DNA of 64,000 nucleotides from Methanogenium organophilum (GTDB taxonomy: Archaea > Halobacteriota > Methanomicrobia > Methanomicrobiales > Methanomicrobiaceae): the NCBI RefSeq assembly GCF_026684035.1, contig NZ_CP113361.1, positions 806,001-870,000 on the forward strand, given 5' to 3'. Of this stretch, positions 35,507 to 45,014 are shown piece by piece. Below the pieces are notes generated by a model. The model worked only from the letters and a program-made list of their open reading frames with translations. It was not told the DNA's origin and made no database searches. Numbering within the stretch: position 1 is the stretch's first letter; each line of letters starts with the position of its first letter. The position numbers were made by a program, and so were the translations under genes.

Positions 35507-36808
35507 ATGAAATGGGTCGCACCTCTTCTTATATTCTGCACGCTTGCTGCAGGGGCTGTCTTCCCGGCAGGGGCAGCAACGCCGGAACAGCCAATCGCAG
35601 GAATTGCCCACTATGATATCTATACCAATGTGGATGCAGCTGACATCTACTTTGATGGTGTATACATGGGCAGAACAGCAGCCGGGTATCTCCAGTTGAC
35701 AGTTGAAACACCTTCTCCATATACCCGGGCAATGGCATCCCGCGCAGGATATAACAATGCCTACGCAAATCTCCCGACGGCATCACCAGGCGGCATATAC
35801 TCGATAAGCCTCATTTTGACATCAATCGCACCGTCCTACGGCACCCTCTCTGTCACCTCATCCCCAACAGGGGCTTCGGTCTATATTGACAATGTCTACA
35901 AGGGTCTCACACCACAGCAGGTAAGCCTCATCCACAACCAGTACACCCTCCGGCTGGAACACAGCGGATACAACAGATATACCCAGCAGATTTGGGTGTA
36001 TGGCGGGCAGACAACAACAGTGAATGCAGCCCTTGTTCCATCCACCACATATGGCACCATTTCGGTTTCCAGCTCACCATCACTGGCCAATATCTATCTG
36101 GACGGTAGTTTCCGCGGCACGACCACCCAGACCATCAGCGGGCTTAATGCAGGGTCATACTTTGTCGAACTCACAAAACCCGGATATCAGGACTGGACCG
36201 GGTCAGTACGGGTGTACCCGGGACAGGTCACCTCAGTCTTCCAGACACTGGTACCGGTGCAGTCACCGACCACCGGTGCCCTTTCGGTCACATCAAACCC
36301 GTCCTATGCTGCTGTCTATCTGGACGGAGGCTATCAGGGACAGACAGCACCCGGCACACCTCTTGTGATCAGTGCAGTCACTGCCGGTAGCCATACCGTC
36401 ACCGTACGTCTCTCCGGATATAAGGATTCGGTCTCTACCGTGACCGTCAACTCCGGACAGACCACCACAGTGAGCGCCGAACTTATCCCTTCCGGAGGAG
36501 GATCTGGCACCCTCTCTGTTACATCCTCACCAGCGGGAGCGGATGTGTACGTCAATAATGTCCGGGCAGGCATCACCCCCGTTACCTCAGACGAGATGAC
36601 GCCGGGTACCTATACCGTGGCCATCCGTCTGGCCGGATACACGGAATGGTCAGCAGAGACTGAAGTGACAGCAGGCTCAACCTCGTATGTTTCAGCAAGT
36701 CTTACCCCTCTTCCTGCACAGTCACCCCCGTCACTTTTCCTGCCCGCCGGCGTGCTCATCGCACTGGGCGGATTCTTTCTGTGTCGCCGAAAGGAGAGGG
36801 AATACTGA
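35507..36808 (+). CDS. Surface PEGA-repeat protein 1, membrane-anchored
   Basis: 433 residues from ATG 35507. Signal peptide (MKWVAPLLIFCTLAAGAVF), one degenerate and four clear PEGA repeats of about 70 residues (each with GTLSVTSSPTGA-type start and an IDN or LDG turn), and a C-terminal hydrophobic anchor (LFLPAGVLIALGGFFLC) followed by RRKEREY. PEGA domains are surface structural or adhesive modules, common in Methanomicrobiales. The next gene is a paralogue. Substrate or partner unknown. Confidence 0.88.
   Translation: MKWVAPLLIFCTLAAGAVFPAGAATPEQPIAGIAHYDIYTNVDAADIYFDGVYMGRTAAGYLQLTVETPSPYTRAMASRAGYNNAYANLPTASPGGIYSISLILTSIAPSYGTLSVTSSPTGASVYIDNVYKGLTPQQVSLIHNQYTLRLEHSGYNRYTQQIWVYGGQTTTVNAALVPSTTYGTISVSSSPSLANIYLDGSFRGTTTQTISGLNAGSYFVELTKPGYQDWTGSVRVYPGQVTSVFQTLVPVQSPTTGALSVTSNPSYAAVYLDGGYQGQTAPGTPLVISAVTAGSHTVTVRLSGYKDSVSTVTVNSGQTTTVSAELIPSGGGSGTLSVTSSPAGADVYVNNVRAGITPVTSDEMTPGTYTVAIRLAGYTEWSAETEVTAGSTSYVSASLTPLPAQSPPSLFLPAGVLIALGGFFLCRRKEREY
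36440..36465 (+). repeat. 26-nt exact repeat, copy 1
   Basis: Identical to 37896-37921 in the paralogous neighbour. Encodes the end of a PEGA unit (VTVNSGQTTT). Points to recent duplication or gene conversion. Confidence 0.85.
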
Positions 36809-36938
36809 TCAGACAATATTTTCACTCCTGTTTTTCCGGACCTGAATTTAAAAACAGAGAGGGGGCTACCGGACTTGTAGTTCACAAAAAAACAGCAGAT
36901 TATTTATATTCCTCAAAATAACCGTTCCACTGATCATC

Positions 36939-38261
36939 ATGATACGAAAATGCTACGTGCTCCTCATGAGCATGCTGATATTCACTGCTATTGCAGTCCC
37001 TGCTGTAGTGGCTGCCGACACCACCATAGGCACTACCATAGGTGGTGAACAGGGCTGGTATGACATCTACACCAATGTGGATGGTTGTTCCATCTACTTT
37101 GACGGAGAATACAAGGGAACGACCACAGGAGGAATGCTGAGTGTCGGAGTCTATTCTACTGCAGCACCGTACAAAACGGTGACTGCAGAAAAGTCAGGCT
37201 ACACGTCTGCATCCCAGTCTTTACCTGTAACCCCCGGAGCGGGAGAACACCAGTCTGTCTACCTGACCTTAAACCCAGTGACGCCAACCACCGGAAACCT
37301 CAAGATCAGCTCTTCACCATCCGGTGCAGCGGTCTATGTGAACAGTGTATATTATGGCACAACCCCACATACCGTCTACAACCTCCCTGCCGGAAATAAT
37401 GACCTGAGGCTCACCTATTCCGGATACAAGGACTACCGGGACACAGTCCAGATCGTCGCCGGCCAGACACAGAGCACCTATGCAGCCCTTACCGCAGAAG
37501 TGACCTATGGTACCCTCTCTGTGTCATCCACCCCGTCCAATGCAAACATCTACCTGGACGGATCATACCGTGGCACTGCCCCCCGAACCATCGGCGGCCT
37601 CTCCCAGGGTGCACACACCCTTGAAGTCACCATGCCGGGATACCAGGAATGGACAAACACCATCAATATCCATTCAAATCAGGTGACCTATGTGACGGCA
37701 ACACTCACTGCAGACCCCCAGAGCACGACCGGGTCCATCTCTGTCACCTCAAACCCGTCGTATGCCTCCGTCTACATTGACGGCGTCTACTACGGCACCA
37801 CCAACCCCGGCAATGCCCTCCTTGCAAACAACATTGCAGCAGGCAGCCACACCGTAAAAGTCACCCTGTCCGGGTACGATGACTCTGTTTCAACGGTGAC
37901 CGTCAACTCCGGACAGACCACTACTGTCAGTGCAAACCTTGCCGGTGGCGCGACCGGTAACGGGGCAATGGACATTTCATCGTCACCCACCGGTGCCACA
38001 GTCTACCTGAACAATGTGAACAAGGGTATTACTCCTGTCACCCTGAGTGATCTGACACCGGGCGGATACACCGTCACCCTCGAACTCTCCGGGTACACCA
38101 CCTGGTCTGAAGTCGTCACGGTGAACTCCGGCGCGACATCCACAGTATCGGCAAACCTTGCCCCGACTACCACTGCGACCCAGAGTCCGGCACCCCTGCT
38201 TCCGGTAATCGGTGCTCTTGGTGCCTGTGCACTCATTCTTGCCGCCCGCCGGCAGGAATAA
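36939..38261 (+). CDS. Surface PEGA-repeat protein 2, membrane-anchored
   Basis: 440 residues. Same plan as its upstream paralogue: signal peptide (residues 1-26), a degenerate N-terminal unit starting GWYDIYTNVDGCSIYFDG, four PEGA repeats, and a C-terminal span (PLLPVIGALGACALILA) ending RRQE. A TTTATATT element at 36903-36910 gives it its own promoter with little or no leader. The two genes share long near-identical segments, so they arose by tandem duplication. Confidence 0.88.
   Translation: MIRKCYVLLMSMLIFTAIAVPAVVAADTTIGTTIGGEQGWYDIYTNVDGCSIYFDGEYKGTTTGGMLSVGVYSTAAPYKTVTAEKSGYTSASQSLPVTPGAGEHQSVYLTLNPVTPTTGNLKISSSPSGAAVYVNSVYYGTTPHTVYNLPAGNNDLRLTYSGYKDYRDTVQIVAGQTQSTYAALTAEVTYGTLSVSSTPSNANIYLDGSYRGTAPRTIGGLSQGAHTLEVTMPGYQEWTNTINIHSNQVTYVTATLTADPQSTTGSISVTSNPSYASVYIDGVYYGTTNPGNALLANNIAAGSHTVKVTLSGYDDSVSTVTVNSGQTTTVSANLAGGATGNGAMDISSSPTGATVYLNNVNKGITPVTLSDLTPGGYTVTLELSGYTTWSEVVTVNSGATSTVSANLAPTTTATQSPAPLLPVIGALGACALILAARRQE
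37896..37921 (+). repeat. 26-nt exact repeat, copy 2
   Basis: Second copy of the sequence at 36440-36465, in the matching PEGA unit. Confidence 0.85.
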
Positions 38262-38333
38262 TAATTCCATCATTTTTTCTCCCGGATACGTGGATCTGTA
38301 TCGTTAATACGACAGAAAACAAGACTAGTGATA

Positions 38334-39635
38334 ATGAAGGTCTTCGTCATCTCCCCGGGAATGTATACATATGGTGCAATGGTCATCGCAGGCATTGTCC
38401 GTGATGCAGGATATGAAGTAACACTCACCCGCGCATTAGAGGCAACACCGGGAGAGATCGTATTTTTGAGCCTTTATTCTACGCAGAACCTGATGGACGA
38501 GGCACTCAAATCATTCATTGACGAATACCGGAAGTCCGGCGGCAGAGTCTATATCGGAGGGCCGGTTTCGGCCGTTCCCGTGATGGTGCTCGGCGAACTG
38601 GCACCGGACGCAGTCATCTGTGGGGAGGGGGAAATGGGAGCCCTTGCCCTCCTGCGTGAAGGGGTTTCAGAAGCAGTCCCGGGGATTACATTCATGGGCC
38701 CGGAAGGGATTGTCTCCACCGGTCCGTCACCACCCTGTCAGGTTTCGCGTCCACTGCCCCTTATCCCGGCCGATATCGCTGTGCAGGACGTTCGGGGGGC
38801 ATCGGCTTATATCGAGACACAGCGGGGCTGCATCGGTGCCTGCACCTTCTGCCAGGTACCACGGTTCTTCGGGCGTGATATCCGCTCACGGCCCCTGGAT
38901 GAGATCCTCACAGAGGTGCAGGCCTTTAAGGATGCAGGGGCGAGGCGACTTTCGGTCTCCGGCGGAACAGGGTCACTCTACGGGTATGCTGACGGGAAAC
39001 TCAATGATGAGGCATTCGCAGAACTTCTGGAAGGGATGGCCGCAATCATGGGGCCGAAGAATGTCTCGTCCCCTGACATCCGGGTGGACTGCATCTCAGA
39101 CACTGTCCTTGACGCCATTCGGGACTATACCATTGGCTGGGTATTCTTCGGTCTCGAATCCGGCAGTGACCGGGTGCTGCGCCTGATGGGGAAGGGGGCA
39201 ACGGCAGCACAGGCAGGCGAGGCGATTGAGGCATGCCGGGCACACGGGCTGCACGTTGCTGGCAGTTTTATTGTAGGCTACCCCACCGAAACAGCAGCAG
39301 AATATGAAGAGACAAAGGATTTCATCGCAACATATGCCCTTGACGATGTCTTCATCTCCGCTGCAGAACCCATCCCCGGCACGCCGCTTGCAGACCTTGC
39401 CCTGCGGACGCCTGATGCAGACAATCCTGCCTTCGCCCCCCATACTGGTGAATACAAATCCCTGCACCTGACAGAGGCCGAGGCGCGCTCGTTTGACCTC
39501 AGGATGCATGCTGATCTTTTCAAGCCCGGTCTGCATGTGGTTACCGACCAGATCTTTAATGCCTATCTGGCAGAAGTGAAAACGGACGGCGAAACGGTCC
39601 GCAGGGCAACATATTTACTCCGCCGATATGCCTGA
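38334..39635 (+). CDS. Cobalamin-binding radical SAM enzyme (MgmA-like candidate)
   Basis: 433 residues. N-terminal B12-binding-like Rossmann domain (1-125) and a radical SAM core with the classical CX3CX2C cluster motif C166, C170, C173 (QRGCIGACTFC). The SAM-binding GG-type stretch is SVSGGTGSLYG. In methanogens this class includes B12 radical SAM C-methyltransferases such as MgmA, which methylates a glutamine of methyl-coenzyme M reductase; assignment to MgmA is possible but unproven. The gene is not next to mcr genes. Start may be GTG 38328. Confidence 0.82.
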   Translation: MKVFVISPGMYTYGAMVIAGIVRDAGYEVTLTRALEATPGEIVFLSLYSTQNLMDEALKSFIDEYRKSGGRVYIGGPVSAVPVMVLGELAPDAVICGEGEMGALALLREGVSEAVPGITFMGPEGIVSTGPSPPCQVSRPLPLIPADIAVQDVRGASAYIETQRGCIGACTFCQVPRFFGRDIRSRPLDEILTEVQAFKDAGARRLSVSGGTGSLYGYADGKLNDEAFAELLEGMAAIMGPKNVSSPDIRVDCISDTVLDAIRDYTIGWVFFGLESGSDRVLRLMGKGATAAQAGEAIEACRAHGLHVAGSFIVGYPTETAAEYEETKDFIATYALDDVFISAAEPIPGTPLADLALRTPDADNPAFAPHTGEYKSLHLTEAEARSFDLRMHADLFKPGLHVVTDQIFNAYLAEVKTDGETVRRATYLLRRYA

Positions 39636-39820
39636 CGGATAATCATTCTGAAGATTTCATCCATTCTTTCTGTATTATCTCCATTCCCGGATTCCTTGCA
39701 GTATCCGGAGTCTCCGTGTCTCCCTGACGATCCGGATAAGCATACCGGACCACCTGGATACCAAATGTCACGAGACCGGCACGGAGTATTATTAATCAGG
39801 CGTGCACTACTACGCATACA

Positions 39821-40666
39821 ATGGCAGGCAGATATTTCATCGTGGATGCATACACCTCCCGACCCTTTGCGGGCAACCCGGCGGGTGTCTGCATAACCAA
39901 CGGGCAGATGACAGACAGATGGATGCAGGATGTCGCCAGCGAGATGAATCTCTCCGAGACAGCGTTTCTCTCCCGCCAGAAAAATGGATGGGAGATCAGG
40001 TGGTTCACACCGGAGGTGGAAGTCACCCTCTGTGGACATGCCACATGCGCTGCCGCCCATGTACTGGTGCAGGAGGGAGAGGAGGAAGCCGGTGCAAATA
40101 TCCGATTTATCTCCCGCAGCGGCCTCCTTTCAGCTACGGCAGAACCCTGTAATCCAGGAGAGGCGGAAACCCGCTCTGCAGGCTCCGGCACGATCTCACT
40201 AACTTTTCCGGCCCTGCCTGCTACACCCGCACCCGTCCCTGAAGGGCTGGAAGCGGCTCTCGGGGTACCAGTGGAGGACTTCTGTGTCTCACACCTCGAC
40301 TGGCTGGTACGAACCGGCGGTGCAATGATGGTCGAGGCAGCCATGCCGGACATGGCAGCGATTGTCGTGATGCCACCACGGGGCATCATCCTCACCGGCG
40401 CCGCTGATGGCGGGCGCTATGACATCATCTCCCGGTTCTTTGCACCGAAGATCGGCATCCCCGAGGATCCGGTGACGGGTTCCGCCCACTGCGTGCTTGG
40501 CCCATACTGGCAGCGGCTCACCGGCCGAAACCGGTTCAACGCGTTTCAGGCATCCCGCCGGGGCGGCGAACTGGTAGTCGAGGTGACGGAAGGCGCAGAA
40601 GGCACAGGAAGACAGGTGATTCTCACCGGAGAGGCAGTAACCGTGATGAAGGGAACACTCGCATGA
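39821..40666 (+). CDS. PhzF-family isomerase/epimerase
   Basis: 281 residues. Starts AGRYFIVDAYTSRPFAGNPAGVC with the family Asp-Phe-type N-terminus, and has the catalytic glutamate in MNLSETAFL and the GHATCAAAHVL motif. DPVTGSAHC in the second half is the matching dimer-fold signature. PhzF proteins isomerise small metabolites by proton transfer; most archaeal members have no known substrate. Flanked by spacers on both sides, so monocistronic. Confidence 0.93.
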   Translation: MAGRYFIVDAYTSRPFAGNPAGVCITNGQMTDRWMQDVASEMNLSETAFLSRQKNGWEIRWFTPEVEVTLCGHATCAAAHVLVQEGEEEAGANIRFISRSGLLSATAEPCNPGEAETRSAGSGTISLTFPALPATPAPVPEGLEAALGVPVEDFCVSHLDWLVRTGGAMMVEAAMPDMAAIVVMPPRGIILTGAADGGRYDIISRFFAPKIGIPEDPVTGSAHCVLGPYWQRLTGRNRFNAFQASRRGGELVVEVTEGAEGTGRQVILTGEAVTVMKGTLA

Positions 40667-40785
40667 TACAGGGGGGATGCCAATAACGGGGAAGCTGACA
40701 TCCGGGAATATGAAAGTATACACGTATGCAGCCGGTGGATACCCGGTGACCACGCGGCACGGCAGAAACAACGGAGGACAGAAAC

Positions 40786-41205
40786 ATGAAATGTAAATTC
40801 TGGCAGAAACGGGGCTGGCCGTATATTGTTGGCGGACTGGTTGGAATCCTGCTTATTATCGGCGGGACTATGCTGCTGGACACCGCCACAGAAAATCCAT
40901 ATCAGGGATACCAGAACAGTTCAGGAAATGAGAATGCCCCCGCCACGATCACCATCGAAGTGGCACCCGCCCTCGAGGAATGTACTGGTGTCGGCCCGCA
41001 ACAATGTATGCTCATCCGTGAGGTGCCGCCTGCAGGGGATGGCGTCTGGAAACTCTTTTACGACCAGATAGAGGGTTTTACGTATGAGGAAGGATACGTG
41101 TGGACGCTCCGGGTGAACGTCACAGAGACGGAAAACCCGCCTGCCGACGCATCGAACCTGCACTATGCGCTGGCCGAAGTGGTGGATAAGAAACCGGTTC
41201 TGTGA
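40786..41205 (+). CDS. Membrane-anchored DUF4377 protein
   Basis: 139 residues. An N-terminal span (YIVGGLVGILLIIGGTMLL, about 13-31) precedes a Ser/Asn-rich stretch, then the DUF4377 domain. Its landmarks are the two-cysteine ECTGVGPQQCMLIRE and FYDQIEGFTYEEGYVW, ending NPPADASNLHYALAEVV. The cysteines may form a disulphide outside the cell. DUF4377 is found in secreted and lipoprotein-type proteins; function unknown. Confidence 0.85.
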   Translation: MKCKFWQKRGWPYIVGGLVGILLIIGGTMLLDTATENPYQGYQNSSGNENAPATITIEVAPALEECTGVGPQQCMLIREVPPAGDGVWKLFYDQIEGFTYEEGYVWTLRVNVTETENPPADASNLHYALAEVVDKKPVL

Positions 41206-41254
41206 GAAGAGAACACGCATGCAAATACCTCACCCGGTTTAGATCCCCTTTATT

Positions 41255-41292
41255 CCATACGCACGTATGGGTTTGCCACACCAACACCCATA
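41255..41292. promoter_or_regulatory. Overlapping inverted repeats upstream of a small lipoprotein gene
   Basis: CCATACG-CA-CGTATGG (41255-41270) is a near-continuous palindrome. ATGGGT (41267-41272) can alternatively pair with ACCCAT (41287-41292). A TATA-like CATAAAT (41291-41297) follows. Candidate operator or alternative hairpins. Confidence 0.4.
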
Positions 41293-41325
41293 AATGCTCC
41301 ACCGCCCTAAACCCGATTATATCCC

Positions 41326-41565
41326 ATGGCAAGAGCACTGTTCCCGCTTCACTTCCGGCATATCACCCTCATCGCAGCCGTCGCTCTATGCCTGATCCTT
41401 TTCTGCAGCATCTGCGGGTGCCTCTCCATTCCCCCCGGGACAGACGAAGGAGAATACCAGCCCTCCACCTTTGAGCCGACCGTCCGTCCGACCCATATCC
41501 CTGTGCCGTCCCCGACAATTGTCTCTGAGCCGACCGATAACCGGACAGGGGCGGGGACCGGGTAG
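41326..41565 (+). CDS. Small predicted lipoprotein or secreted protein
   Basis: 79 residues. Hydrophobic N-terminus (ITLIAAVALCLILFCSICGC) with a possible lipobox ending at Cys33, then a Thr/Pro/Glu-rich tail without recognisable domain. TATA-like element and inverted repeats upstream support expression. No family recognised; could be a short cell-wall-linked peptide. Length and composition are unlike shadow frames, and the neighbouring frames are not better. Confidence 0.55.
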   Translation: MARALFPLHFRHITLIAAVALCLILFCSICGCLSIPPGTDEGEYQPSTFEPTVRPTHIPVPSPTIVSEPTDNRTGAGTG

Positions 41566-41614
41566 GTCCGGTTGACCCCCTTTCCCTGTTTGAGATCCGG
41601 TGATGATTCCCCTC

Positions 41615-42883
41615 TCACTCTCTCCTGAGCACAGTCATTGCTATGAGACAGCCGACGGCCGCCATCACTGCGACATACGGGAAGACCCCCGTCCAGCTGC
41701 CGGTGGCAGTGCGGATAAATCCTGCAAGCTGCGGCCCTGCAAGGGCACCGGCACCGTAGGCCAGAAAGACCAGCCCGTACATCCGCGGATAGTCAGCAGT
41801 CCCGAAGTAGGAGGCAGTCGCCGTGGGGGCAATCGCCAGCCATCCGCCGAGGCAGCCCCAGAGCACGGCAAACGAGATGACATATACCGGTGCCCACGGC
41901 GCAAGCCACATCGCAAGCGATGCCCCGCCGATCAGCAGAAACGAGAGTGCCGCCGTTTTGCCCGGGTGGAGATGATCGGTGAGACTCCCGAATATGGGCC
42001 GCCCGCCGCCGTTGAATACGGCGAAGAAGGCGACAAGGAGCGTTGCAAGCCCGCCGGTTATCCCAACCACCTCAGTCCCCACCGGCTTTGCAATGGATAT
42101 TGCCATCAGTCCGGCACAGCAGCCGATGAAGTAGCAGATCCACAGGCCGTAAAACCGACGCGAACCAAGCATCGGGCCGAGGCCGCCAACGGCTGCATGA
42201 CGTTGCGTCACCGCGTCAGGCGGCTGCCATCCCGGCGGGTGCCACCTGTCCGGGGGAAAACGCAGCGGCACCGCACAGAGGAGCAGGATGGCCGCAAAGA
42301 CAATCCCGAAGATGCGGAAGGTCATCATCACCCCGGCCGTCTCCAGCAGATACCCTGCGACGGTGGCCGTCACCAGTGCCGACATCCCGAACCCGGAGAC
42401 CGTGACGCCCACCGCAAGGCCCCGGCGGTCCGGGAACCACCGGGAGGCAACCGCAACCGGCACCCCATAGGCGATACCCACCCCGGCTCCGCCCACGACC
42501 CCATACAGGAGATAGAGCATCCAGACTGACGGCGCCACCGAGGCGGACAGCCATCCGAGACTGGTCAGAATACCACCGAGAGCAACCGCTGCACGCGGAC
42601 CGCGGGTATCTATGAATTTCCCCGCAAGCGGCATCGCAAGCGCAAAACACGCGAGAAAGACCGAGAACGGGAAGAGCACCTCAGATGCGGTCACCTCACG
42701 CCCGAGGAGGGCGGAGTAATGGGCCGCAAGCGGGCCGACAAAGACGCTCCATGAGTAGATACTTCCCAGACAGAGATTTATGAGGAATCCGACGCCGATC
42801 AGTGCCCACCGGCCCCGTGCCGCATCCATACCGGCGATCTGCACTGTCGGACTATACGCTTCGCTCACCGGTTTGCCATTCAT
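41615..42883 (-). CDS. OFA-family major facilitator transporter
   Basis: 422 residues from ATG 42883, chosen because GAGGTGA sits 8 nt upstream. Twelve spans; LINLCLGSIYSWSVFVGPL and the GGxGxGIAYGVP motif are typical of oxalate/formate antiporter-like MFS proteins, with RRGLAVGVTVSGFG between spans 4 and 5. It begins 31 nt after the acs stop on the same strand, so it likely moves acetate or a related carboxylate. Substrate is inferred from context only. Confidence 0.88.
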   Translation of the reverse strand: MNGKPVSEAYSPTVQIAGMDAARGRWALIGVGFLINLCLGSIYSWSVFVGPLAAHYSALLGREVTASEVLFPFSVFLACFALAMPLAGKFIDTRGPRAAVALGGILTSLGWLSASVAPSVWMLYLLYGVVGGAGVGIAYGVPVAVASRWFPDRRGLAVGVTVSGFGMSALVTATVAGYLLETAGVMMTFRIFGIVFAAILLLCAVPLRFPPDRWHPPGWQPPDAVTQRHAAVGGLGPMLGSRRFYGLWICYFIGCCAGLMAISIAKPVGTEVVGITGGLATLLVAFFAVFNGGGRPIFGSLTDHLHPGKTAALSFLLIGGASLAMWLAPWAPVYVISFAVLWGCLGGWLAIAPTATASYFGTADYPRMYGLVFLAYGAGALAGPQLAGFIRTATGSWTGVFPYVAVMAAVGCLIAMTVLRRE

Positions 42884-42914
42884 TATCACATTCACCTCAA
42901 AAAAGGAGGAGGGA

Positions 42915-44807
42915 CTACTCCTCCAGTGTCGAGATATCTCCCGGGTCAATCCCGAGTTCCTGTGCCTTTAACACCCGGCGCATGATCTTGCCGCTGCGGG
43001 TCTTCGGGAGCGAATCGACAAAGTCGATTGCGGAAGGCATTGCAATCGGGCCGATGCCCATCCGCACATGGTAGGTGAGATCCGACTTTAGCTTATCTGT
43101 AGGGGTGTACCCGTTCACAAGGATAACAAACGCCTTCACCGTCTGTCCCTTCACCGGGTCAGGGATGCCTATTACAGCCGCCTCTGCCACCGCCTCATGG
43201 GAGACAAGCGCACTCTCCACTTCCGCGGTCCCCAGATTGTGGCCGGCGACGATGATGATGTCGTCAGACCTTCCAAGGACCATGATATAGCCGTCTTCAT
43301 CCTTCACCGCGAGGTCGCCTGCCGTGTAGTAGCCGTTTATCGTCTCCCAGTAGGCCCGGTAACGGGCGTCGTCGTTGTTGACCGCCCGCATCTGTGCAGG
43401 CCACGGTTCTTTGATCACCAGAAGGCCACCGGTACCCGGCTCAACCGGGTTGCCCTGTGCATCAACCACATCAGCGACCACACCGGGGATAGGCCGCCCG
43501 GCAAATCCGGGCTTCATCGGTTCGCCGACCATCGTTGTTATCATATGCATCCCCGTCTCCGTCTGCCACCACGTATCAAGGATGGGGCAGCGATTCTTTC
43601 CTATCACCCGGTAGTACCACTCAAATGCCTCCGGATTGAGGGGTTCGCCTACCGACCCGATGATCCGCAGGGAATCAAGGTTGTATTTGTTGGGCCACTC
43701 CTCACCGACCCGCATGAACATGCGTATCGCCGTCGGGGCGGTGTAGAAAATGGTCACCCCGAAGTCCTCCACGATCCGCCAGAAGATCCCGGGATCCGGG
43801 TAGTCCGGCACGGTCTCGGTGATGAGAACCGTCGCACCCACACTCAGCGGTCCGTAGACGATATAACTGTGGCCGGTGATCCACCCAGGGTCAGCCGTGC
43901 ACCAGTGGACGTCGTTCTCCTTCATGTCAAAGACATACTTTGTCGTGTAGTAGGCACCGACCATATATCCCCCGCAGGTGTGCACGATGCCCTTCGGCTG
44001 GCCGGTCGTCCCGCTCGTATAGAGGATGAAGAGCGGATCTTCTGCGTCCATCACGGCCGCCTCACAGGTGGTATCCCCACTTTCCAGCACCTCGTAGAAG
44101 TCCACCTCCATCTCACTAAAGAGCTCAGGGCCGGGATCAGACCGGCGGAGGACAATGATCTTCTCTACGGTGGGAGCATTGACGACCGCTTCATCAACGA
44201 TAGCCTTCAGCGCAACGCGTTTGCCACGACGATATCCGACGTCTGATGTGATAACAAGCTTTGCCCCGGAATCACGGATGCGGGCGTTCAGTGCGGACGC
44301 CCCGAATCCACCGTAGACAATGTTGTGGACGGCACCGATTCGTGCACATGCAAGAAGCGCCACAATGTGTTCAGGCACAAGCGGCATGTAGAGGCAGACC
44401 GTGTCTCCCTTCGTGATGCCCATCTTCGTCAGGGCACTGGCAAACCGCATCACCTGTCGGTAGAGCTGCCGGTAAGTGAGCACCCGCTCCTGCCCCTCCT
44501 TCTCTCCCCTCCATATGAGGGCCACTTTGTTGCGCCGCTCACCGGTTGCATGGCGGTCAAGGCAGTTATGGGTGATATTGAGCTGTGCGTTTGTGAACCA
44601 CTCCGCGTACGGAGGGTTCCATTTCTTTACGTGATCCCACTTCCTGAACCATTCGAGTTCATCTGCGATTCCCTCCCAAAACCCGTCGGGGTTACGAAGG
44701 AAGCGCTGATACTCAGCATCATAATCGCCGATCCAGGATTGATCACGGATCGACGGGTCAGGAAGGTACACCGTTTCTTCGAGTTTCACATCAAATGAAT
44801 CTGACAT
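42915..44807 (-). CDS. acs: Acetyl-CoA synthetase, AMP-forming
   Basis: 630 residues. Adenylation motifs: YTSGTTGQPKGI (ATP loop), WWQTETGMH (acyl-binding/A5), and the C-terminal RSGKIMRR with the catalytic lysine. It converts acetate, ATP and CoA to acetyl-CoA and AMP, for assimilation in hydrogenotrophic methanogens. Ribosome site GGTGG lies 9 nt before the ATG. It is transcribed divergently from an HTH-PAS regulator across a control region with paired 11-bp inverted repeats, and followed by an OFA transporter. Confidence 0.95.
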   Translation of the reverse strand: MSDSFDVKLEETVYLPDPSIRDQSWIGDYDAEYQRFLRNPDGFWEGIADELEWFRKWDHVKKWNPPYAEWFTNAQLNITHNCLDRHATGERRNKVALIWRGEKEGQERVLTYRQLYRQVMRFASALTKMGITKGDTVCLYMPLVPEHIVALLACARIGAVHNIVYGGFGASALNARIRDSGAKLVITSDVGYRRGKRVALKAIVDEAVVNAPTVEKIIVLRRSDPGPELFSEMEVDFYEVLESGDTTCEAAVMDAEDPLFILYTSGTTGQPKGIVHTCGGYMVGAYYTTKYVFDMKENDVHWCTADPGWITGHSYIVYGPLSVGATVLITETVPDYPDPGIFWRIVEDFGVTIFYTAPTAIRMFMRVGEEWPNKYNLDSLRIIGSVGEPLNPEAFEWYYRVIGKNRCPILDTWWQTETGMHMITTMVGEPMKPGFAGRPIPGVVADVVDAQGNPVEPGTGGLLVIKEPWPAQMRAVNNDDARYRAYWETINGYYTAGDLAVKDEDGYIMVLGRSDDIIIVAGHNLGTAEVESALVSHEAVAEAAVIGIPDPVKGQTVKAFVILVNGYTPTDKLKSDLTYHVRMGIGPIAMPSAIDFVDSLPKTRSGKIMRRVLKAQELGIDPGDISTLEE

Positions 44808-44820
44808 TGTGTCCCACCTT

Positions 44821-44834
44821 CACGATTAATCGTG
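44821..44834. promoter_or_regulatory. Perfect 14-bp palindrome in the acs leader
   Basis: CACGATTAATCGTG lies 14 nt before the acs start codon. It may be an operator or an RNA hairpin close to the ribosome site. Confidence 0.5.
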
Positions 44835-44902
44835 TATATTTCCTACTGCGCTGACCCCACATTCCGGATATGGAAAACCAAAAAGGAGGGGAGCGCCCAG
44901 CA

Positions 44903-44978
44903 ATGCAGTGCATTGGCACAACAAAATGGTTCTATGCACATATAAATATTAGTTAGGCACAACACATATGCACTGCAT
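44903..44978. promoter_or_regulatory. Divergent acs / HTH-PAS control region with inverted and direct repeats
   Basis: ATGCAGTGCAT (44903-44913) and its exact reverse complement ATGCACTGCAT (44968-44978) flank a central ATATAAATATT that can serve as a TATA box in both directions. GGCACAAC also occurs twice (44915-44922 and 44956-44963). Predicted start sites for both genes fall on or next to the 11-bp elements, so one DNA-binding protein could repress or activate both. Confidence 0.6.
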
Positions 44979-45014
44979 AAGAAAGCAAACACCCCACCAA
45001 TGCGAGGACGACAA

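Noticed and set aside
36000-38200. The regular GC-rich repeats of the two PEGA genes looked like a CRISPR-like or satellite array at first reading.
   Set aside because: They are coding repeats of about 70 residues in open frames, without uniform spacers.
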